Positions 41,773-51,926 are shown, counted from the first letter of the stretch. The stretch: DNA of 64,000 bases from an uncultured Coriobacteriaceae bacterium (GCA_902793465.1 CADBDT010000010.1:62001-126000); one strand, 5' to 3'. The notes: generated from the letters alone by a model not told the origin. Made by a program: numbers and translations.

Positions 41773-43389
41773 GTGTGGGATGCATTTAGGAGACGTGCGA
41801 GCACGATTATTGAGCATGCAGTTGGAATTGCTACGCTGCTTTCGCTGTCAATCGTTTTGCTCGTCGCGCTTTGGTACACGGGCATATCGATGTACCCCGA
41901 TTCCGAGACATTGGACTACGCGTATCCCGTCAATCCCGAACTCTGGCCAAGATGGGTTTTGGGGATTGTGGCAGCCCTGGCATTTGCCGGGCTACTCTTT
42001 GTTCTTTGGAAAGTGCTCGATCGAGTAAATCCTAGGGTCCTTCTTGCGGTATCTGTTGTGCTCACAAGCATCATTGGCATTGCATGGGTAAGCGCCCAAA
42101 CGACCACGGTTACGCTCTTTGCCGATGCGAGGAACCTCGCTGCGTATGCAACGGGTTTTGTGACCGGCAATACCGAATACTTTGCGGTCGGCGCAAGGAA
42201 CGACCTTCCAATGGAGGATTTATTATCGTACTTTAGGCACTATCCGTACCAGGCTGGCATGTTCTTTTACTACATGGGCATGTTTAAGCTTTTTGGCGCC
42301 GGCAACATTATGGCCTTGCGATATGCAAACGTTGTTGCCAACGAAATCGTGCTCGTATGTCTTTACGCCATTGGAAGGCGCTTGTTTACGACCTCGCGAG
42401 CACGTAACGCCCTTATGGTGCTGGCTGTACTGTTTATTCCCTTTTGGTTGTCGAGTGCGTTTCCCTACGGAAACTGCATTGGCTTTGCGTTTGCGGCAAC
42501 GTATGTAGTGTGCCAAATCGAAGCGCTCGTATCCAAAACGCCACGCAATACGATTCTTTGGGCCGTGGGATCGCTTGTGCCGTTGGCAATTGGGATGTCG
42601 GTTAAGTCCACGTTCGTTTTGCTCGAGTTGGCGGTAATCGTAGCGTGGATCATAAGGGCTTTGCGTGGTAAAGGCACTGCTGGGCTGGCGGTCTCCTTGG
42701 CCATATTTGTTGCGGTAAACGGAATTACCGGCGCTGAGGTTCGCGTGCTCGAGCGCATGCTTGGCACTTCCGTTGGAGAAGGCATGCCCAAAACGTCTTG
42801 GATTCTTCTTGGACTAACCGAAAGGCAAGACTCGGGGCAACCCGGGCTCTGGGATTTGGAGGCGTATGAAATATACAATATGGCAGAAGGAGACATGGAC
42901 AAGCAGAAGCAGATAGTTTCGCAGCGCCTTGCAAACGCTGCTGCGAACTTTGCTGCAAATCCGGTATACACTGTCAGGTTCTTTGCAATAAAACTTGCAT
43001 TTGAGTGGGCGGAACCCACGTACATGTCAATATATTATTCGGTATTAAATAGTGACGCAAACCACACGTATTTTGGGTACTCGGAAGACGGCATGTTTTT
43101 GTACGAAACACCACGCAAAGCTTTTATTTGCGTCTATGACGGATACCAGACCGTTGTATATGCGCTCGGTGCCGTTGGTGTCTTGTTTATGCTCAAGCGG
43201 CTGCGCAACAATGCGTTAGATGCTCGCGACGTGTGCATGGTGCTCTGCCTGTGCTTTTGCGCGGGATTCTACTGCTATCTGCTTTGGGAGGCCAAGGGCG
43301 TGTACTTGCTGCCGTTTACGGTGCTGTTGCTTCCGCTTTCCGCTTACGGACTGGCGGGCATCGCTTCGGGCGTAAAAAGCCAGTCGTAG
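41773..43389 (+). CDS. GT-C-like polytopic membrane protein (possible glycosyltransferase)
   Basis: A 538-residue integral membrane protein with roughly ten helices. The region DLLSYFRHYPYQAGMFFYYM near residues 149-168, followed by a hydrophobic stretch, resembles the first large loop of GT-C glycosyltransferases (PMT/ArnT type), which use lipid-linked sugars outside the membrane. No clear catalytic DE/DD pair is visible early in the protein. GTG at 41773 follows AGGAG at 41762-41766. The role could be decorating wall polymers or pilins. Codon use is less GC-biased than in the ribosomal genes next to it, hinting at foreign origin. Confidence 0.6.
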   Translation: MWDAFRRRASTIIEHAVGIATLLSLSIVLLVALWYTGISMYPDSETLDYAYPVNPELWPRWVLGIVAALAFAGLLFVLWKVLDRVNPRVLLAVSVVLTSIIGIAWVSAQTTTVTLFADARNLAAYATGFVTGNTEYFAVGARNDLPMEDLLSYFRHYPYQAGMFFYYMGMFKLFGAGNIMALRYANVVANEIVLVCLYAIGRRLFTTSRARNALMVLAVLFIPFWLSSAFPYGNCIGFAFAATYVVCQIEALVSKTPRNTILWAVGSLVPLAIGMSVKSTFVLLELAVIVAWIIRALRGKGTAGLAVSLAIFVAVNGITGAEVRVLERMLGTSVGEGMPKTSWILLGLTERQDSGQPGLWDLEAYEIYNMAEGDMDKQKQIVSQRLANAAANFAANPVYTVRFFAIKLAFEWAEPTYMSIYYSVLNSDANHTYFGYSEDGMFLYETPRKAFICVYDGYQTVVYALGAVGVLFMLKRLRNNALDARDVCMVLCLCFCAGFYCYLLWEAKGVYLLPFTVLLLPLSAYGLAGIASGVKSQS

Positions 43390-43394
43390 TAAGG

Positions 43395-43502
43395 CGCGCC
43401 CATTGGGGATACTCCCCATCGGGCACATCGCGGGAAACCCTTCTCATTATGAGGGGGACCATCCGCGACGCACCAGACAGGGGAGTATCCCCAATGGGCA
43501 CG
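43395..43502. repeat. Family B palindrome, diverged
   Basis: Outer arms GCCCATTGGGGATACTCCCC and AGTATCCCCAATGGGC; inner arms CGGGCACATCGCGG and CCGCGACGC match only in part. It ends 16 bp before the -35 box of the rplC promoter, and is the last clear copy in the window. Confidence 0.83.
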
Positions 43503-43517
43503 TTCCAGGTGGTCATA

Positions 43518-43546
43518 TTGTGGAGACGCCCGGGAGGGTGTACACT
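43518..43546 (+). promoter_or_regulatory. Promoter of the rplC ribosomal operon
   Basis: TTGTGG at 43518-43523, a 17-bp spacer and TACACT at 43541-43546. A leader of about 125 nt follows, with a small hairpin GGAGCAGGGTGCTCC near 43620. A private promoter fits with the operon no longer starting at rpsJ. Confidence 0.6.
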
Positions 43547-43676
43547 AGCAAAGTTGCTGTATTTGGGGAGTGCTGTCTCTATATGCAGCAGCGACTGACG
43601 GATGTGGTCCGCTGGGGAGAGGAGCAGGGTGCTCCTAGAGTTGCCGTCCCATGACCACCGAGTGTAAGGATTAGGT

Positions 43677-44297
43677 ATGGTCAGCACGATTCTTGGCCGC
43701 AAGATCGGGATGACGCAGGTATGGGACGAAGACGACAACGTCGTGCCCGTAACCGTCATTCAGGCAGGCCCCTGCACGGTGTCGCAGGTAAAGACCAAAG
43801 AGACCGACGGCTACGATGCCGTTCAGATCGGCTTTGGCGACATCAAGGCAAAGAAGGTCAACAAGCCCATGGCAGGCCACTTTGCAAAGGCGGGCGTTGA
43901 GCCCATGCGTTATCTGCGCGAGGTTCGCGTGGAGGACGGTTCCGAGTACAAGCCTGGCGACCAGGTTACGGTTGCCGACTTCGCGGAGGTCAAGGCGGTA
44001 GACGTTACCGGCACCTCCAAGGGCAAGGGCTTCCAGGGAACCATCAAGCGCTGGAACTTTAGCCGCGGTCCCATGACCCACGGCTCCCGTAACCAGCGTA
44101 AGCCGGGCTCCATCGGTCAGTGCGCTTATCCCGCACGCGTCCGCAAGGGCCTTCACATGGCCGGTCACATGGGCGACGAGCGCGTTACGGTAAAGAACCT
44201 CAAGCTCGTGCGCGTAGACACCGACCAGAACCTCCTGCTCGTTAAGGGCGCGGTGCCTGGTGGCAGCAACGCCCTCGTCCAGGTCCGTATGGCCTAA
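43677..44297 (+). CDS. rplC: 50S ribosomal protein L3
   Basis: A 206-residue L3, an early assembly protein near the peptidyl-transferase centre. It opens [18 protein letters not shown] and contains [20 protein letters not shown] with the glutamine that is methylated in some bacteria. It is the first gene of the 12-gene operon; rpsJ, its normal upstream neighbour, is about 36 kb away. rplD follows after 11 bp. Confidence 0.97.
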   Translation: MVSTILGRKIGMTQVWDEDDNVVPVTVIQAGPCTVSQVKTKETDGYDAVQIGFGDIKAKKVNKPMAGHFAKAGVEPMRYLREVRVEDGSEYKPGDQVTVADFAEVKAVDVTGTSKGKGFQGTIKRWNFSRGPMTHGSRNQRKPGSIGQCAYPARVRKGLHMAGHMGDERVTVKNLKLVRVDTDQNLLLVKGAVPGGSNALVQVRMA

Positions 44298-44308
44298 GGG
44301 AGGAAACA

Positions 44309-44935
44309 ATGTCCAAGATCGAAGTAAAGAACGTTGAGGGTGCGGCCGTAAGCGAGGCCGAGCTTTCCTCCGACGTGTTTGGCATCGAGCCAAACGTCCC
44401 CGTTATGCACCAGGCTGTTGTTGCCTACGAGGCAAGCCTGCGTCAGGGTACCCATTCCGTAAAGAACCGCCACAACGTGTCCGGCGGCGGCCGCAAGCCG
44501 TATCGCCAGAAGGGCACCGGCCGTGCTCGTCAGGGCTCCATCCGTGCAGCCCAGTGGACCGGCGGCGGCGTAGTGTTCGGACCTGTTCCGCGCAGCTACG
44601 CAAAGAAGGTAAACAACAAGATGGCCAAGCTTGCCATGCGCTCCGCGCTCTCTGGCAAGGTTGCCGACTCCGAGCTCGTGCTTTTGGACGAGCTCAAGAT
44701 CGAGGAGCCTTCCACCAAAAAGGCAGCCGCCATCCTTAAGGCACTCGACCTCACCGGCAAGCGCGTGACCCTCGTGGTCGACGACGAGGCCGTTGTTGAG
44801 TACCTCTCGTTCCGCAACATCCCCCAGGTGGAGGTCTACGGCGTGTCCGAGGCCCACACCCGTTGCCTCATCGACAACGCCGCACTGGTTATGACGGTCG
44901 ACGTGGCAAAGACGCTCGAGGAGGCGCTTGCATAA
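44309..44935 (+). CDS. rplD: 50S ribosomal protein L4
   Basis: A 208-residue L4, whose extended loop lines the exit tunnel. The loop is intact (RQKGTGRARQGSIRAAQWTG near residues 68-87), including residues where macrolide-resistance changes occur. In enteric bacteria L4 also controls the S10 operon; the split upstream region here may have altered that. Its TAA overlaps the rplW ATG by one base. Confidence 0.97.
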   Translation: MSKIEVKNVEGAAVSEAELSSDVFGIEPNVPVMHQAVVAYEASLRQGTHSVKNRHNVSGGGRKPYRQKGTGRARQGSIRAAQWTGGGVVFGPVPRSYAKKVNNKMAKLAMRSALSGKVADSELVLLDELKIEEPSTKKAAAILKALDLTGKRVTLVVDDEAVVEYLSFRNIPQVEVYGVSEAHTRCLIDNAALVMTVDVAKTLEEALA

Positions 44936-45240
44936 TGAACTCTCCGTACGAAGTTATTATTCGCCCGGTTGTTACCGAGCGCTCCTTCGACCTCATGGAG
45001 CAGGGCAAGTACACCTTCGAGGTTGCCCGCACCGCTCCCAAAGAAGAGATTCGCGACGCAGTCCAGAAGATCTTCAATGTGCACGTTGTTAAGGTCAACA
45101 CCGTTAACGTAAAGCCCAAGAACCGTCGTGTGCGCTACGTTACCGGCAAGACCCGCGCCTGGAAGAAGGCCATCGTTACCCTCGCTCCCGGCGAGACTAT
45201 CGAGGTCTTTGCCAACAACGAGGTAAACATCGTCGAGTAA
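44935..45240 (+). CDS. rplW: 50S ribosomal protein L23
   Basis: A 101-residue L23, which sits at the tunnel exit and docks trigger factor and SRP. It opens NSPYEVIIRPVVTERSFDLM and has a basic loop (VKPKNRRVRYVTGKTRAWKK). The ATG at 44935 shares a base with the rplD stop, indicating translational coupling. An in-frame upstream extension would lie within rplD and is rejected. An unusually long 145-bp gap separates it from rplB. Confidence 0.96.
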   Translation: MNSPYEVIIRPVVTERSFDLMEQGKYTFEVARTAPKEEIRDAVQKIFNVHVVKVNTVNVKPKNRRVRYVTGKTRAWKKAIVTLAPGETIEVFANNEVNIVE

Positions 45241-45247
45241 GGGTAAA

Positions 45248-45304
45248 AGACGCACGCCACAAGGGCGGGCGTCTGCCGCGCACATGGATACGCGCGGTAC
45301 CGTG
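45248..45304 (+). other. Hairpins in the long rplW-rplB spacer
   Basis: AGACGCACGCC pairs with GGCGGGCGTCT at 45248-45274, and CCGCGC...GCGCGG follows near 45277-45298. rplW-rplB spacers are usually very short, so this structured 145-bp gap may hold a processing site or attenuator. Confidence 0.4.
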
Positions 45305-45385
45305 GTACATCCGGTGTCGTCCTGCCGAGGCAATAGCCTCAATCCCTGAGCAGGGCGGCCAACGGAAGAAGAAAGGGAATTAGTA

Positions 45386-46222
<837 letters not shown>

Positions 46223-46252
46223 TCGGAACACGAGTAGTAGGAGTTAGCAAGT

Positions 46253-46513
46253 ATGAGCAGAAGTCTCAAAAAGGGCCCGTATGTGGAGACTCGCCTCCTC
46301 CAGCGTGTTCTTGCGCAGAACGAGGCGGGTACCAAGGATGTAATCAAGACGTGGTCGCGTTCCTCCACCATCTTCCCCGAGATGGTTGGCCACACGATTG
46401 CCGTCCACGATGGTCGCAAGCACGTTCCCGTGTACATCACGGAGTCTATGGTCGACCACAAGCTGGGCGAGTTCGCCCCCACGCGTACGTTCCGTGGACA
46501 CAAGGCCAAGTAG
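46253..46513 (+). CDS. rpsS: 30S ribosomal protein S19
   Basis: An 86-residue S19 of the 30S head, bound to S13. [18 protein letters not shown] and the C-terminal [15 protein letters not shown] are canonical. TAGGAG precedes the ATG. rplV follows after 17 bp in the standard order. Confidence 0.97.
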   Translation: MSRSLKKGPYVETRLLQRVLAQNEAGTKDVIKTWSRSSTIFPEMVGHTIAVHDGRKHVPVYITESMVDHKLGEFAPTRTFRGHKAK

Positions 46514-46530
46514 TAGGGGGTAGAAACTAA

Positions 46531-46893
46531 ATGGCACAGAGGATTAAAGAGAACGAGGTTCGTGCAACCGCCAAGTACGTGCGCGTTGCTCCTCGCAAGG
46601 CCCGCCTCGTGGTGGACCAGATTCGCAACAAGTCGGTCGAGCAGGCGCTCGAGCTCCTGCAGTTCAACAACCGCGCTGCGGCAGTGCCCGTGGCCAAGGT
46701 GGTTAACTCGGCCGTCGCGAACGCAGAAAACAACCATGGCATGCGTGGCAGCAACCTGGTAATCGCCGCCGCGTATGTGGACGAGGGTCCCACGCTCAAG
46801 CGTTTCCGCCCCCGTGCAAAGGGCTCCGCTTCGCGCATCAACAAGCGCACGAGCCACATCACCGTTGTCGTAGCACCCAGGAAGGAGGCGTAG
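46531..46893 (+). CDS. rplV: 50S ribosomal protein L22
   Basis: A 120-residue L22; its hairpin reaches into the exit tunnel with L4. Recognised by [20 protein letters not shown] near residues 16-35 and the beta-hairpin tip near [18 protein letters not shown] (87-104). No insertion or deletion of the kind linked to macrolide resistance is apparent by eye. rpsC starts 4 bp downstream. Confidence 0.97.
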   Translation: MAQRIKENEVRATAKYVRVAPRKARLVVDQIRNKSVEQALELLQFNNRAAAVPVAKVVNSAVANAENNHGMRGSNLVIAAAYVDEGPTLKRFRPRAKGSASRINKRTSHITVVVAPRKEA

Positions 46894-46897
46894 AAGA

Positions 46898-47611
46898 ATG
46901 GGACAAAAGGTACATCCCACTGGCTTCCGTCTGGGTACAACCGAGCAGTGGCGTTCCCGTTGGTACGCCGATAAGAACTACGCCGAGACCCTCGGCAACG
47001 ACCTTGCCATTCGCAAGTACCTTAAGAAGCGTCTCGCGCGTGCTGCCCTCTCCAGGGTGGACATCGAGCGTGCCGGCGACAAGGTACAGGTAACCATCTT
47101 TAGTGGTCGTCCTGGCATCGTAATTGGCAAGAAGGGTTCCGAGATCGACTCGCTGCGCAAGGAGCTCGAGAAGGTCGCTGGCGTTGCCACCGGTATGGTT
47201 AAGGTGGACGTCGTAGAGGTAAAGCGTCCCGAGCTCGACGCAAACCTGGTGGCACAGTCCATCGCAGAGCAGCTCGAGGGCCGCGTTGCCTTCCGTCGCG
47301 CCATGCGCAAGGCTGTTCAGACCGCACGCAAGTCCGGCGCCAAGGGCATCCGTATTCAGTGCTCTGGTCGTCTTAACGGCGCCGAAATGGGACGCCGCGA
47401 GTGGTACCGCGAGGGTCGCGTGCCCCTGCACACGCTGCGTGCCGTTATTGGCTACGGCGAGGCCACCGCTCACACCACCATGGGCGCCTGTGGCGTTAAG
47501 GTTTGGATCTACCTCGGCGAGAAGATGAAGGGCCAGCCTGCGCCCAACCCGGCGCTCGAGGGCACCAGCAATCGCGGACCTCGCCGTCGCAACGATAGGA
47601 GGGGACGCTAA
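46898..47611 (+). CDS. rpsC: 30S ribosomal protein S3
   Basis: A 237-residue S3 at the mRNA entry tunnel. It opens [13 protein letters not shown]; the KH domain contains [21 protein letters not shown] residues near 64-80, and [20 protein letters not shown] follows near 162-181. The Arg-rich tail ends RRRNDRRGR. Its stop overlaps the rplP ATG by one base. Confidence 0.97.
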   Translation: MGQKVHPTGFRLGTTEQWRSRWYADKNYAETLGNDLAIRKYLKKRLARAALSRVDIERAGDKVQVTIFSGRPGIVIGKKGSEIDSLRKELEKVAGVATGMVKVDVVEVKRPELDANLVAQSIAEQLEGRVAFRRAMRKAVQTARKSGAKGIRIQCSGRLNGAEMGRREWYREGRVPLHTLRAVIGYGEATAHTTMGACGVKVWIYLGEKMKGQPAPNPALEGTSNRGPRRRNDRRGR

Positions 47612-48036
47612 TGCTCGCACCTAAGCGCGTTCTTCACCGTAAGGTACAGCGCGGTTCCATGAAGGGCAAGGCCAAGGGCAACACCACGCTGCACTTTGGC
47701 ACGTATGGCATTCAGGCCCAGGAGGCTCACTGGATTACCAACCGCCAGATTGAGGCCGCCCGTGTTGCCATTACCCGTCGTATGAGGCGTGGCGGCAAGG
47801 TCTGGATTACCATCTTCCCCGACAAGCCCATTACCAAGAAGCCGGCCGAGACCCGCATGGGCTCGGGCAAGGGCAACCCCGAAGAGTGGGTAGCCGTAGT
47901 CAAGCCCGGCCGCATCATGTTCGAGATTGACGGCGTTCCCGAGGACGTCGCCAAGGAGGCCCTGCGACTGGCGCAGCACAAGTTGCCGATCAAGACCAAG
48001 ATCGTAACTCGCGCCGACCAGGCCGGGGAGGAGTAG
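47611..48036 (+). CDS. rplP: 50S ribosomal protein L16
   Basis: A 141-residue L16 that orients tRNA in the A and P sites. Canonical opening [15 protein letters not shown] and the loop [20 protein letters not shown] near residues 82-101, which carries the arginine hydroxylated in some bacteria. It overlaps rpsC by one base; rpmC follows 6 bp downstream. Confidence 0.97.
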   Translation: MLAPKRVLHRKVQRGSMKGKAKGNTTLHFGTYGIQAQEAHWITNRQIEAARVAITRRMRRGGKVWITIFPDKPITKKPAETRMGSGKGNPEEWVAVVKPGRIMFEIDGVPEDVAKEALRLAQHKLPIKTKIVTRADQAGEE

Positions 48037-48042
48037 GCAAGC

Positions 48043-48249
48043 ATGAAGTACAAGGATATTCAGGCGCTTAGCGATGCTGACCTTGCTGCCAAGCTGGAGG
48101 AGGGGCGTGCAGAGCTCTTTAACCTCCGCTTCCAGATGGCCACAAGCCAGCTCGACAACACGGCACGCGTAAAGACCGTCAAGCGCGACATCGCCCGTGT
48201 CCAGACCGAGATTCGCGCCCGCGAGATCGCGGCCAACGCCAAGAACTAG
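48043..48249 (+). CDS. rpmC: 50S ribosomal protein L29
   Basis: A 68-residue L29, a small helical protein near the tunnel exit. [20 protein letters not shown] and [20 protein letters not shown] are typical. It has normal length and position between rplP and rpsQ. GGGGAGGAG ahead of the start overlaps the rplP end. Confidence 0.96.
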   Translation: MKYKDIQALSDADLAAKLEEGRAELFNLRFQMATSQLDNTARVKTVKRDIARVQTEIRAREIAANAKN

Positions 48250-48268
48250 ACGGCAGGAGAGATAGCAA

Positions 48269-48535
48269 ATGGCAGAAACCGCAACAAGGAATGCGCGTAA
48301 AGTTCGCACGGGCGTCGTGGTGTCGCTTTCGGGCAACAAGACGGTTACCGTAAAGATCAACTACCGCAAGCATCATCCCAAGTACGGCAAGATGATGACC
48401 ATATCCAAGAAGCTCCACGTACACGACGAGAACAACGAGTGTGGCCTTGGCGACACCGTGCGTGTAATGGAGACCCGACCCCTCTCCAAGACCAAGCGCT
48501 GGCGCTTGGTGGAGATCGTAGAGCGCGCCAAGTAG
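48269..48535 (+). CDS. rpsQ: 30S ribosomal protein S17
   Basis: An 88-residue S17, an OB-fold 16S rRNA binder. Recognised by [20 protein letters not shown] and the [22 protein letters not shown] region near residues 39-60. AGGAGAG precedes the ATG. rplN follows after 18 bp. Confidence 0.96.
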   Translation: MAETATRNARKVRTGVVVSLSGNKTVTVKINYRKHHPKYGKMMTISKKLHVHDENNECGLGDTVRVMETRPLSKTKRWRLVEIVERAK

Positions 48536-48553
48536 CGATAGGAGGTATGGCGA

Positions 48554-48922
48554 ATGATACAGATGGAGACCATGCTCAACGTTGCTGACAACAGCGGCGC
48601 GCGGCGTGTGAAGTGCATCAAGGTCATCGGTGGCTCCAAGCGTCGCTATGCCGGCATTGGCGACGTGGTAATCTGCGCCGTGCAGGAGGCCACGCCCAAC
48701 AGTGCCGTAAAGAAGGGCGACATCGTGCGCTGCGTTATTGTGCGCACCAAGAAGGAGACCCGCCGCAAGGACGGCAGCTACATCCGCTTCGACCAGAACG
48801 CCTGCGTTGTGGTCGACAAAGAGGGCGAGCCCCGTGGCACCCGTATCTTCGGGCCCGTGGCACGCGAGCTGCGCGACCGCAAGTACATGAAGATCGTCTC
48901 GCTCGCACCCGAGACGCTGTAA
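48554..48922 (+). CDS. rplN: 50S ribosomal protein L14
   Basis: A 122-residue L14 at the subunit interface, the binding site of the silencing factor Rsf[21 protein letters not shown] is the expected N-terminus, supporting the ATG at 48554 with GGAGG at 48541 rather than the later ATG at 48563. [20 protein letters not shown] ends the protein. rplX follows after 15 bp. Confidence 0.97.
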   Translation: MIQMETMLNVADNSGARRVKCIKVIGGSKRRYAGIGDVVICAVQEATPNSAVKKGDIVRCVIVRTKKETRRKDGSYIRFDQNACVVVDKEGEPRGTRIFGPVARELRDRKYMKIVSLAPETL

Positions 48923-48937
48923 GGAGGCGACCGACAC

Positions 48938-49255
48938 ATGCCTAAGATGAACGTCAAAAAGGGCGACAAGGTCCAAGTCCTCAGTGGTAAGGATAGGGGT
49001 GCCCAGGGCGAGGTCCTGCGTGCCTTCCCCCGCGAGGGCAAGGTAATCGTAGAGGGCGTTGCCATCGTAAAGAAGGCCCAGCGTCCTACGCAAGAGAACC
49101 AGAACGGCGGCTTTAAGGAGCAGGAGGCTAAGATCGACGTCTCCAACGTAATGCTCATCTGCCCCGAGTGTGGCAAGGCCACCCGCGTTGGTCATGGCAC
49201 CGACGACGAGGGCAAGAAGGTCCGCGTTTGCAAGAAGTGTGGCCACAAGTTCTAA
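48938..49255 (+). CDS. rplX: 50S ribosomal protein L24, four-cysteine form
   Basis: A 105-residue L24, an assembly initiator. The KOW motif [20 protein letters not shown] lies near residues 5-24. The C-terminal part carries CPECGK near 75 and CKKCGH near 98, two CxxC pairs that could bind zinc; many bacterial L24 proteins lack them. It is the last gene here: an intrinsic terminator lies 25 bp downstream, and rplE, which normally follows, is absent. Confidence 0.96.
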   Translation: MPKMNVKKGDKVQVLSGKDRGAQGEVLRAFPREGKVIVEGVAIVKKAQRPTQENQNGGFKEQEAKIDVSNVMLICPECGKATRVGHGTDDEGKKVRVCKKCGHKF

Positions 49256-49279
49256 GCTGCTAAAACAAGCACGTAAGAC

Positions 49280-49318
49280 AAAGGGACAGTCTCGCAAGCG
49301 GGGCTGTCCCTTTCTTGT
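49280..49318 (+). terminator. Intrinsic terminator of the ribosomal operon
   Basis: AAAGGGACAG (49280-49289) pairs with CTGTCCCTTT (49304-49313) around a GC-rich loop and is followed by CTTGTTG. This confirms that the operon ends after rplX. Confidence 0.8.
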
Positions 49319-49383
49319 TGGCGGCACTTTGGCACCGAGGAGGGCAGACCAGCGCCGTTCAGTTAAGCTGCGGGCACGAACCC

Positions 49384-49808
49384 GGCACCGTGCGCACTTC
49401 CGGCACCAAACCCTCCCCACCGTGTACGGTTCCGGCCGATAATCGCGCACGGTAGGGACCCTTCCGTCCCAAAACTGTACACGGTGGCACCGTGCACGAT
49501 TCCGGCACCAAACCCTCCCTACCGTGTACGGTTCCGGCCGATAAGTGCGCACGGTAGGGACCCTTCCGTCCCGCAACTGTACACGGCGTCGGCGACTGCG
49601 CACAGTAGGGACCCATCCGTCCCAGAACTGTACACGGTGGCACCGTGCGCACTTCCGGGACCAAACCCTCCCTATCGTGTACGGTTCCGACCGATAACTG
49701 CGCACGGTGGGGAGCCATCCGTCCCAGAACTGTACACGGCGGCAGCAACTCCGTCGGAGACTGTACACGGTAGTGACCCATCCGTCCCAGAACTGTACAC
49801 GCCGCCGC
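49384..49808. repeat. Tandem array of GTAC/GCGC dyad units
   Basis: Units of 102 bp (markers GGCACCG at 49384, 49486 and 49639; the last interval is 153 bp, one and a half units). Each unit alternates CCGTGCGCAC, CCGTGTACGG, GCGCACGG and TGTACACGG sites in opposite orientations, with AGGGACCC-TTCCGTCCC between. Open frames across it are a by-product of the repeat. It fills most of the 626-bp gap between rplX and the Fic gene; nothing else is seen there. Confidence 0.85.
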
Positions 49809-49881
49809 GCCGTGCGAAGCCCGCGGCTTAACTAAATGGCGGTGGCATCACTTTGGAGCAAAGCATTGCTAAAGCCTACCC

Positions 49882-50934
49882 CTACCCCCGTATCCACCTA
49901 TACTTTGTCCCGCGTCCACCGCCGATCTTCTGTATCTTCCCGGCGCGCAGCAGGCTGGCAAGAGTACGCTCTACGGTAATCTCCGAGATGTCGGGGCACT
50001 GGGTAAGAATGTCTCTTTTGCTCAGGTCTCTAATCGAGCGCTCAAGAGCAGCCTCCACACGTTTGGGCTTGGGTACCTTGTTGGTAATCAGGCCGCTTAC
50101 GCGCTCTTCGAAGACATCGCATGTATGAGCAACTACCCAAAGAAAGTAGCTTACAAAAGGAAGGTAGTCGTTTACGCCCTCGGACCAACCCGAAGAGCTT
50201 GCCTGCAGCGCCTCATAGTACGTGTCCTTAGACTTCTCGATTTCGTGCTCGATAGACACGTACTTGCCCACAAGGTAACCGTTCTGGTACAGCAGCAGCA
50301 GGGTAAGAAGCCTGCTCATGCGCCCGTTGCCGTCGTTAAATGGATGAATGCAAACAAAGTCGAACACGAACATTGCGATAAGCAGCAGCGGGTCTATGTC
50401 GCCTGCGGAAAGCGCCTGTTTATATGCACTGCATAGTTGTTCCATGGCATCCGGAGTCACAATGGCAGGCAACGGTCTAAAGCGTTCCCGCTTATTGCCG
50501 TCGGCGTCAATTTCGATTATGGCGTTGTCGGAGTCTTTCCATTTGCCGCCAAAGGACATCTTTCCCTGCGCATACAGGATTTTATGCAGCTGGAGTATGT
50601 AGTTCGGTGTTACGGGAATTGCATCGTAGCTCTCGTGGATTAACGAAAGAACGTCGCGATATCCAGCAAGCTCCTCCTCTGCTCTATTACGCGGCGCGAC
50701 CTTTTCCTGCATTATCTCGGAGAGTCTCTTGTTGCTTGTAACGATTCCCTCGATACGATTCGATGCGTCTGTGCTTTGGATCTTGGCTACGTCGCACAGA
50801 ATCGAAAGCTCATTTGGCTTCTGGTTAATGTAGAGGTCTTGGCGTCCTTTGTGCTCGTGAATATTCGATACCATATTCATTATGGATGTGGTATAGAGCT
50901 CCTTGGGTAACTCTGTGTAGTCGAATGTACGCAT
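49882..50934 (-). CDS. Fic family AMP-transferase, class II
   Basis: A 350-residue Fic protein. The catalytic motif HPFNDGNGRMSR is at residues 197-208 and complete, with H197 as base. An N-terminal inhibitory helix SNRIEG at 58-63 fits the (S/T)xxxE(G/N) pattern of class II, in which E62 blocks ATP until released. A winged-helix-like C-terminus (ISEITVERTLASLLRAGKI) may bind DNA, as in many Fic/DOC-like regulators. It would transfer AMP to a hydroxyl of a target protein, here unknown. The start has GGAG very close to ATG. It is a single gene, with no antitoxin beside it and none required for class II. Confidence 0.88.
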   Translation of the reverse strand: MRTFDYTELPKELYTTSIMNMVSNIHEHKGRQDLYINQKPNELSILCDVAKIQSTDASNRIEGIVTSNKRLSEIMQEKVAPRNRAEEELAGYRDVLSLIHESYDAIPVTPNYILQLHKILYAQGKMSFGGKWKDSDNAIIEIDADGNKRERFRPLPAIVTPDAMEQLCSAYKQALSAGDIDPLLLIAMFVFDFVCIHPFNDGNGRMSRLLTLLLLYQNGYLVGKYVSIEHEIEKSKDTYYEALQASSSGWSEGVNDYLPFVSYFLWVVAHTCDVFEERVSGLITNKVPKPKRVEAALERSIRDLSKRDILTQCPDISEITVERTLASLLRAGKIQKIGGGRGTKYRWIRG

Positions 50935-51182
50935 GATCTCCTTTCTGCATCATTAGCAATTAAATGCATCATATCAACTTATAATGATGCAATAAACGAG
51001 GCTCGTCAAGGGAGAATCCCCGGTGGGCGCATCCCCTAAAAGCCCGGCACCACGCACTCAATTATGTTTCTGTTATGTTAAGTAAACTGAACAGTTACGG
51101 AATGAGGCGAATCGTACACACATGCGTGCGGCATGGCGTGCCATAATCGATATGGTGGTATAGCGCAAATGGGGTATATGGG

Positions 51183-51926
51183 ATGGACCTGAAAGTTGCA
51201 GTTGTAGACGACATGGACGACGACCGGGCCCGTCTGTCGAGAGACATCCGTACTTTGCTCGCGCAAAAGAAGTGCACGTGTCACATTAGTACGTTTACGA
51301 GCGCGGAGGAGTTCTTGTCGGCCTCCGAGCATACATCGGTGGACATGGCTTTTTTGGACGTTCGTATGGGCAGCATGAACGGTATCGAGTTAGCCACTCG
51401 CCTGCGCAACGTCAACAAGTCGCTTATTATCGTGTTTGTAACGAGCTCGCGCGAGTATGCGCTCGACGCCTTTCCTGTCCACCCCTTCGACTACTTGGTA
51501 AAGCCCTACACAAAGGAGCGCTTGTCTAAGGTGCTTGACGATGTTCTTGCGGCGCTTAACATGCGAGACGAGCGCAAGGTCGTTAAAGTGGATGTGCCCT
51601 ACGGAAGCGTGGAAGTTCTTTTGGACCGTATTGTGGTTATAGAGGCGCGAAGCCACAGTTCGGTGCTTACGCTCGAAGGCGGGCAGGAAACGCGCTCTAC
51701 CTTGAGCTTTGCCGAAATTAGCGGTCTTGTTGCAGACGAGCCGCAGTTCTTGGTAATCAACCGCGGCGTCGCCATAAACATGGACCGCGTAGTGAGCGTA
51801 GAGGGCGCGACCGTCGTAATGGAGGGTGGGTTGCGGCTGCCTCTGCGCAAGCGCGACCGCGGCGGCCTTGCCAGGGCCATTACCCAGCATATGATCTCGC
51901 GCGCAGGCAGGAGGTATCGTGGATAG
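51183..51926 (+). CDS. LytTR family response regulator
   Basis: A 247-residue two-component regulator. The receiver domain shows the acidic pocket VVDDMDDD (D9, D10), the phosphoacceptor D59 in AFLDVRM, and the conserved lysine in YLVKPY near 105. The C-terminal LytTR DNA-binding domain runs from ~135 (VEVLLDRIVVIEARSHSSVL, then FLVINRGVAINMDRV). This is the AgrA/VirR type. It overlaps the kinase gene by 8 bp. No ribosome-binding site of note is seen. The upstream 248 bp contain only a weak fragment like the repeat core (51007-51030). It may regulate the surface-protein genes downstream, but that is only inferred. Confidence 0.9.
   Translation: MDLKVAVVDDMDDDRARLSRDIRTLLAQKKCTCHISTFTSAEEFLSASEHTSVDMAFLDVRMGSMNGIELATRLRNVNKSLIIVFVTSSREYALDAFPVHPFDYLVKPYTKERLSKVLDDVLAALNMRDERKVVKVDVPYGSVEVLLDRIVVIEARSHSSVLTLEGGQETRSTLSFAEISGLVADEPQFLVINRGVAINMDRVVSVEGATVVMEGGLRLPLRKRDRGGLARAITQHMISRAGRRYRG

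Noticed and set aside
10647..43502. Repeated palindromes considered as a CRISPR array
   Set aside because: Copies are kilobases apart in different intergenic gaps with no regular spacers and no cas genes.
49359..49831. Open frames on both strands encoding repeated TVLGR/PSVPELYT-like units
   Set aside because: They arise from the tandem DNA array, lack a ribosome-binding site, and the dyad structure is conserved more than any one frame.
51001..51040. Sequence resembling the repeat core (TCAAGGGAGAATCCCC)
   Set aside because: Only a partial match without paired arms; not counted as a family member.
51087..51112. Possible AgrA/LytTR binding repeats upstream of the response regulator
   Set aside because: Only one AACAGTTAC-like half is present; no second half at the expected 21-bp offset.
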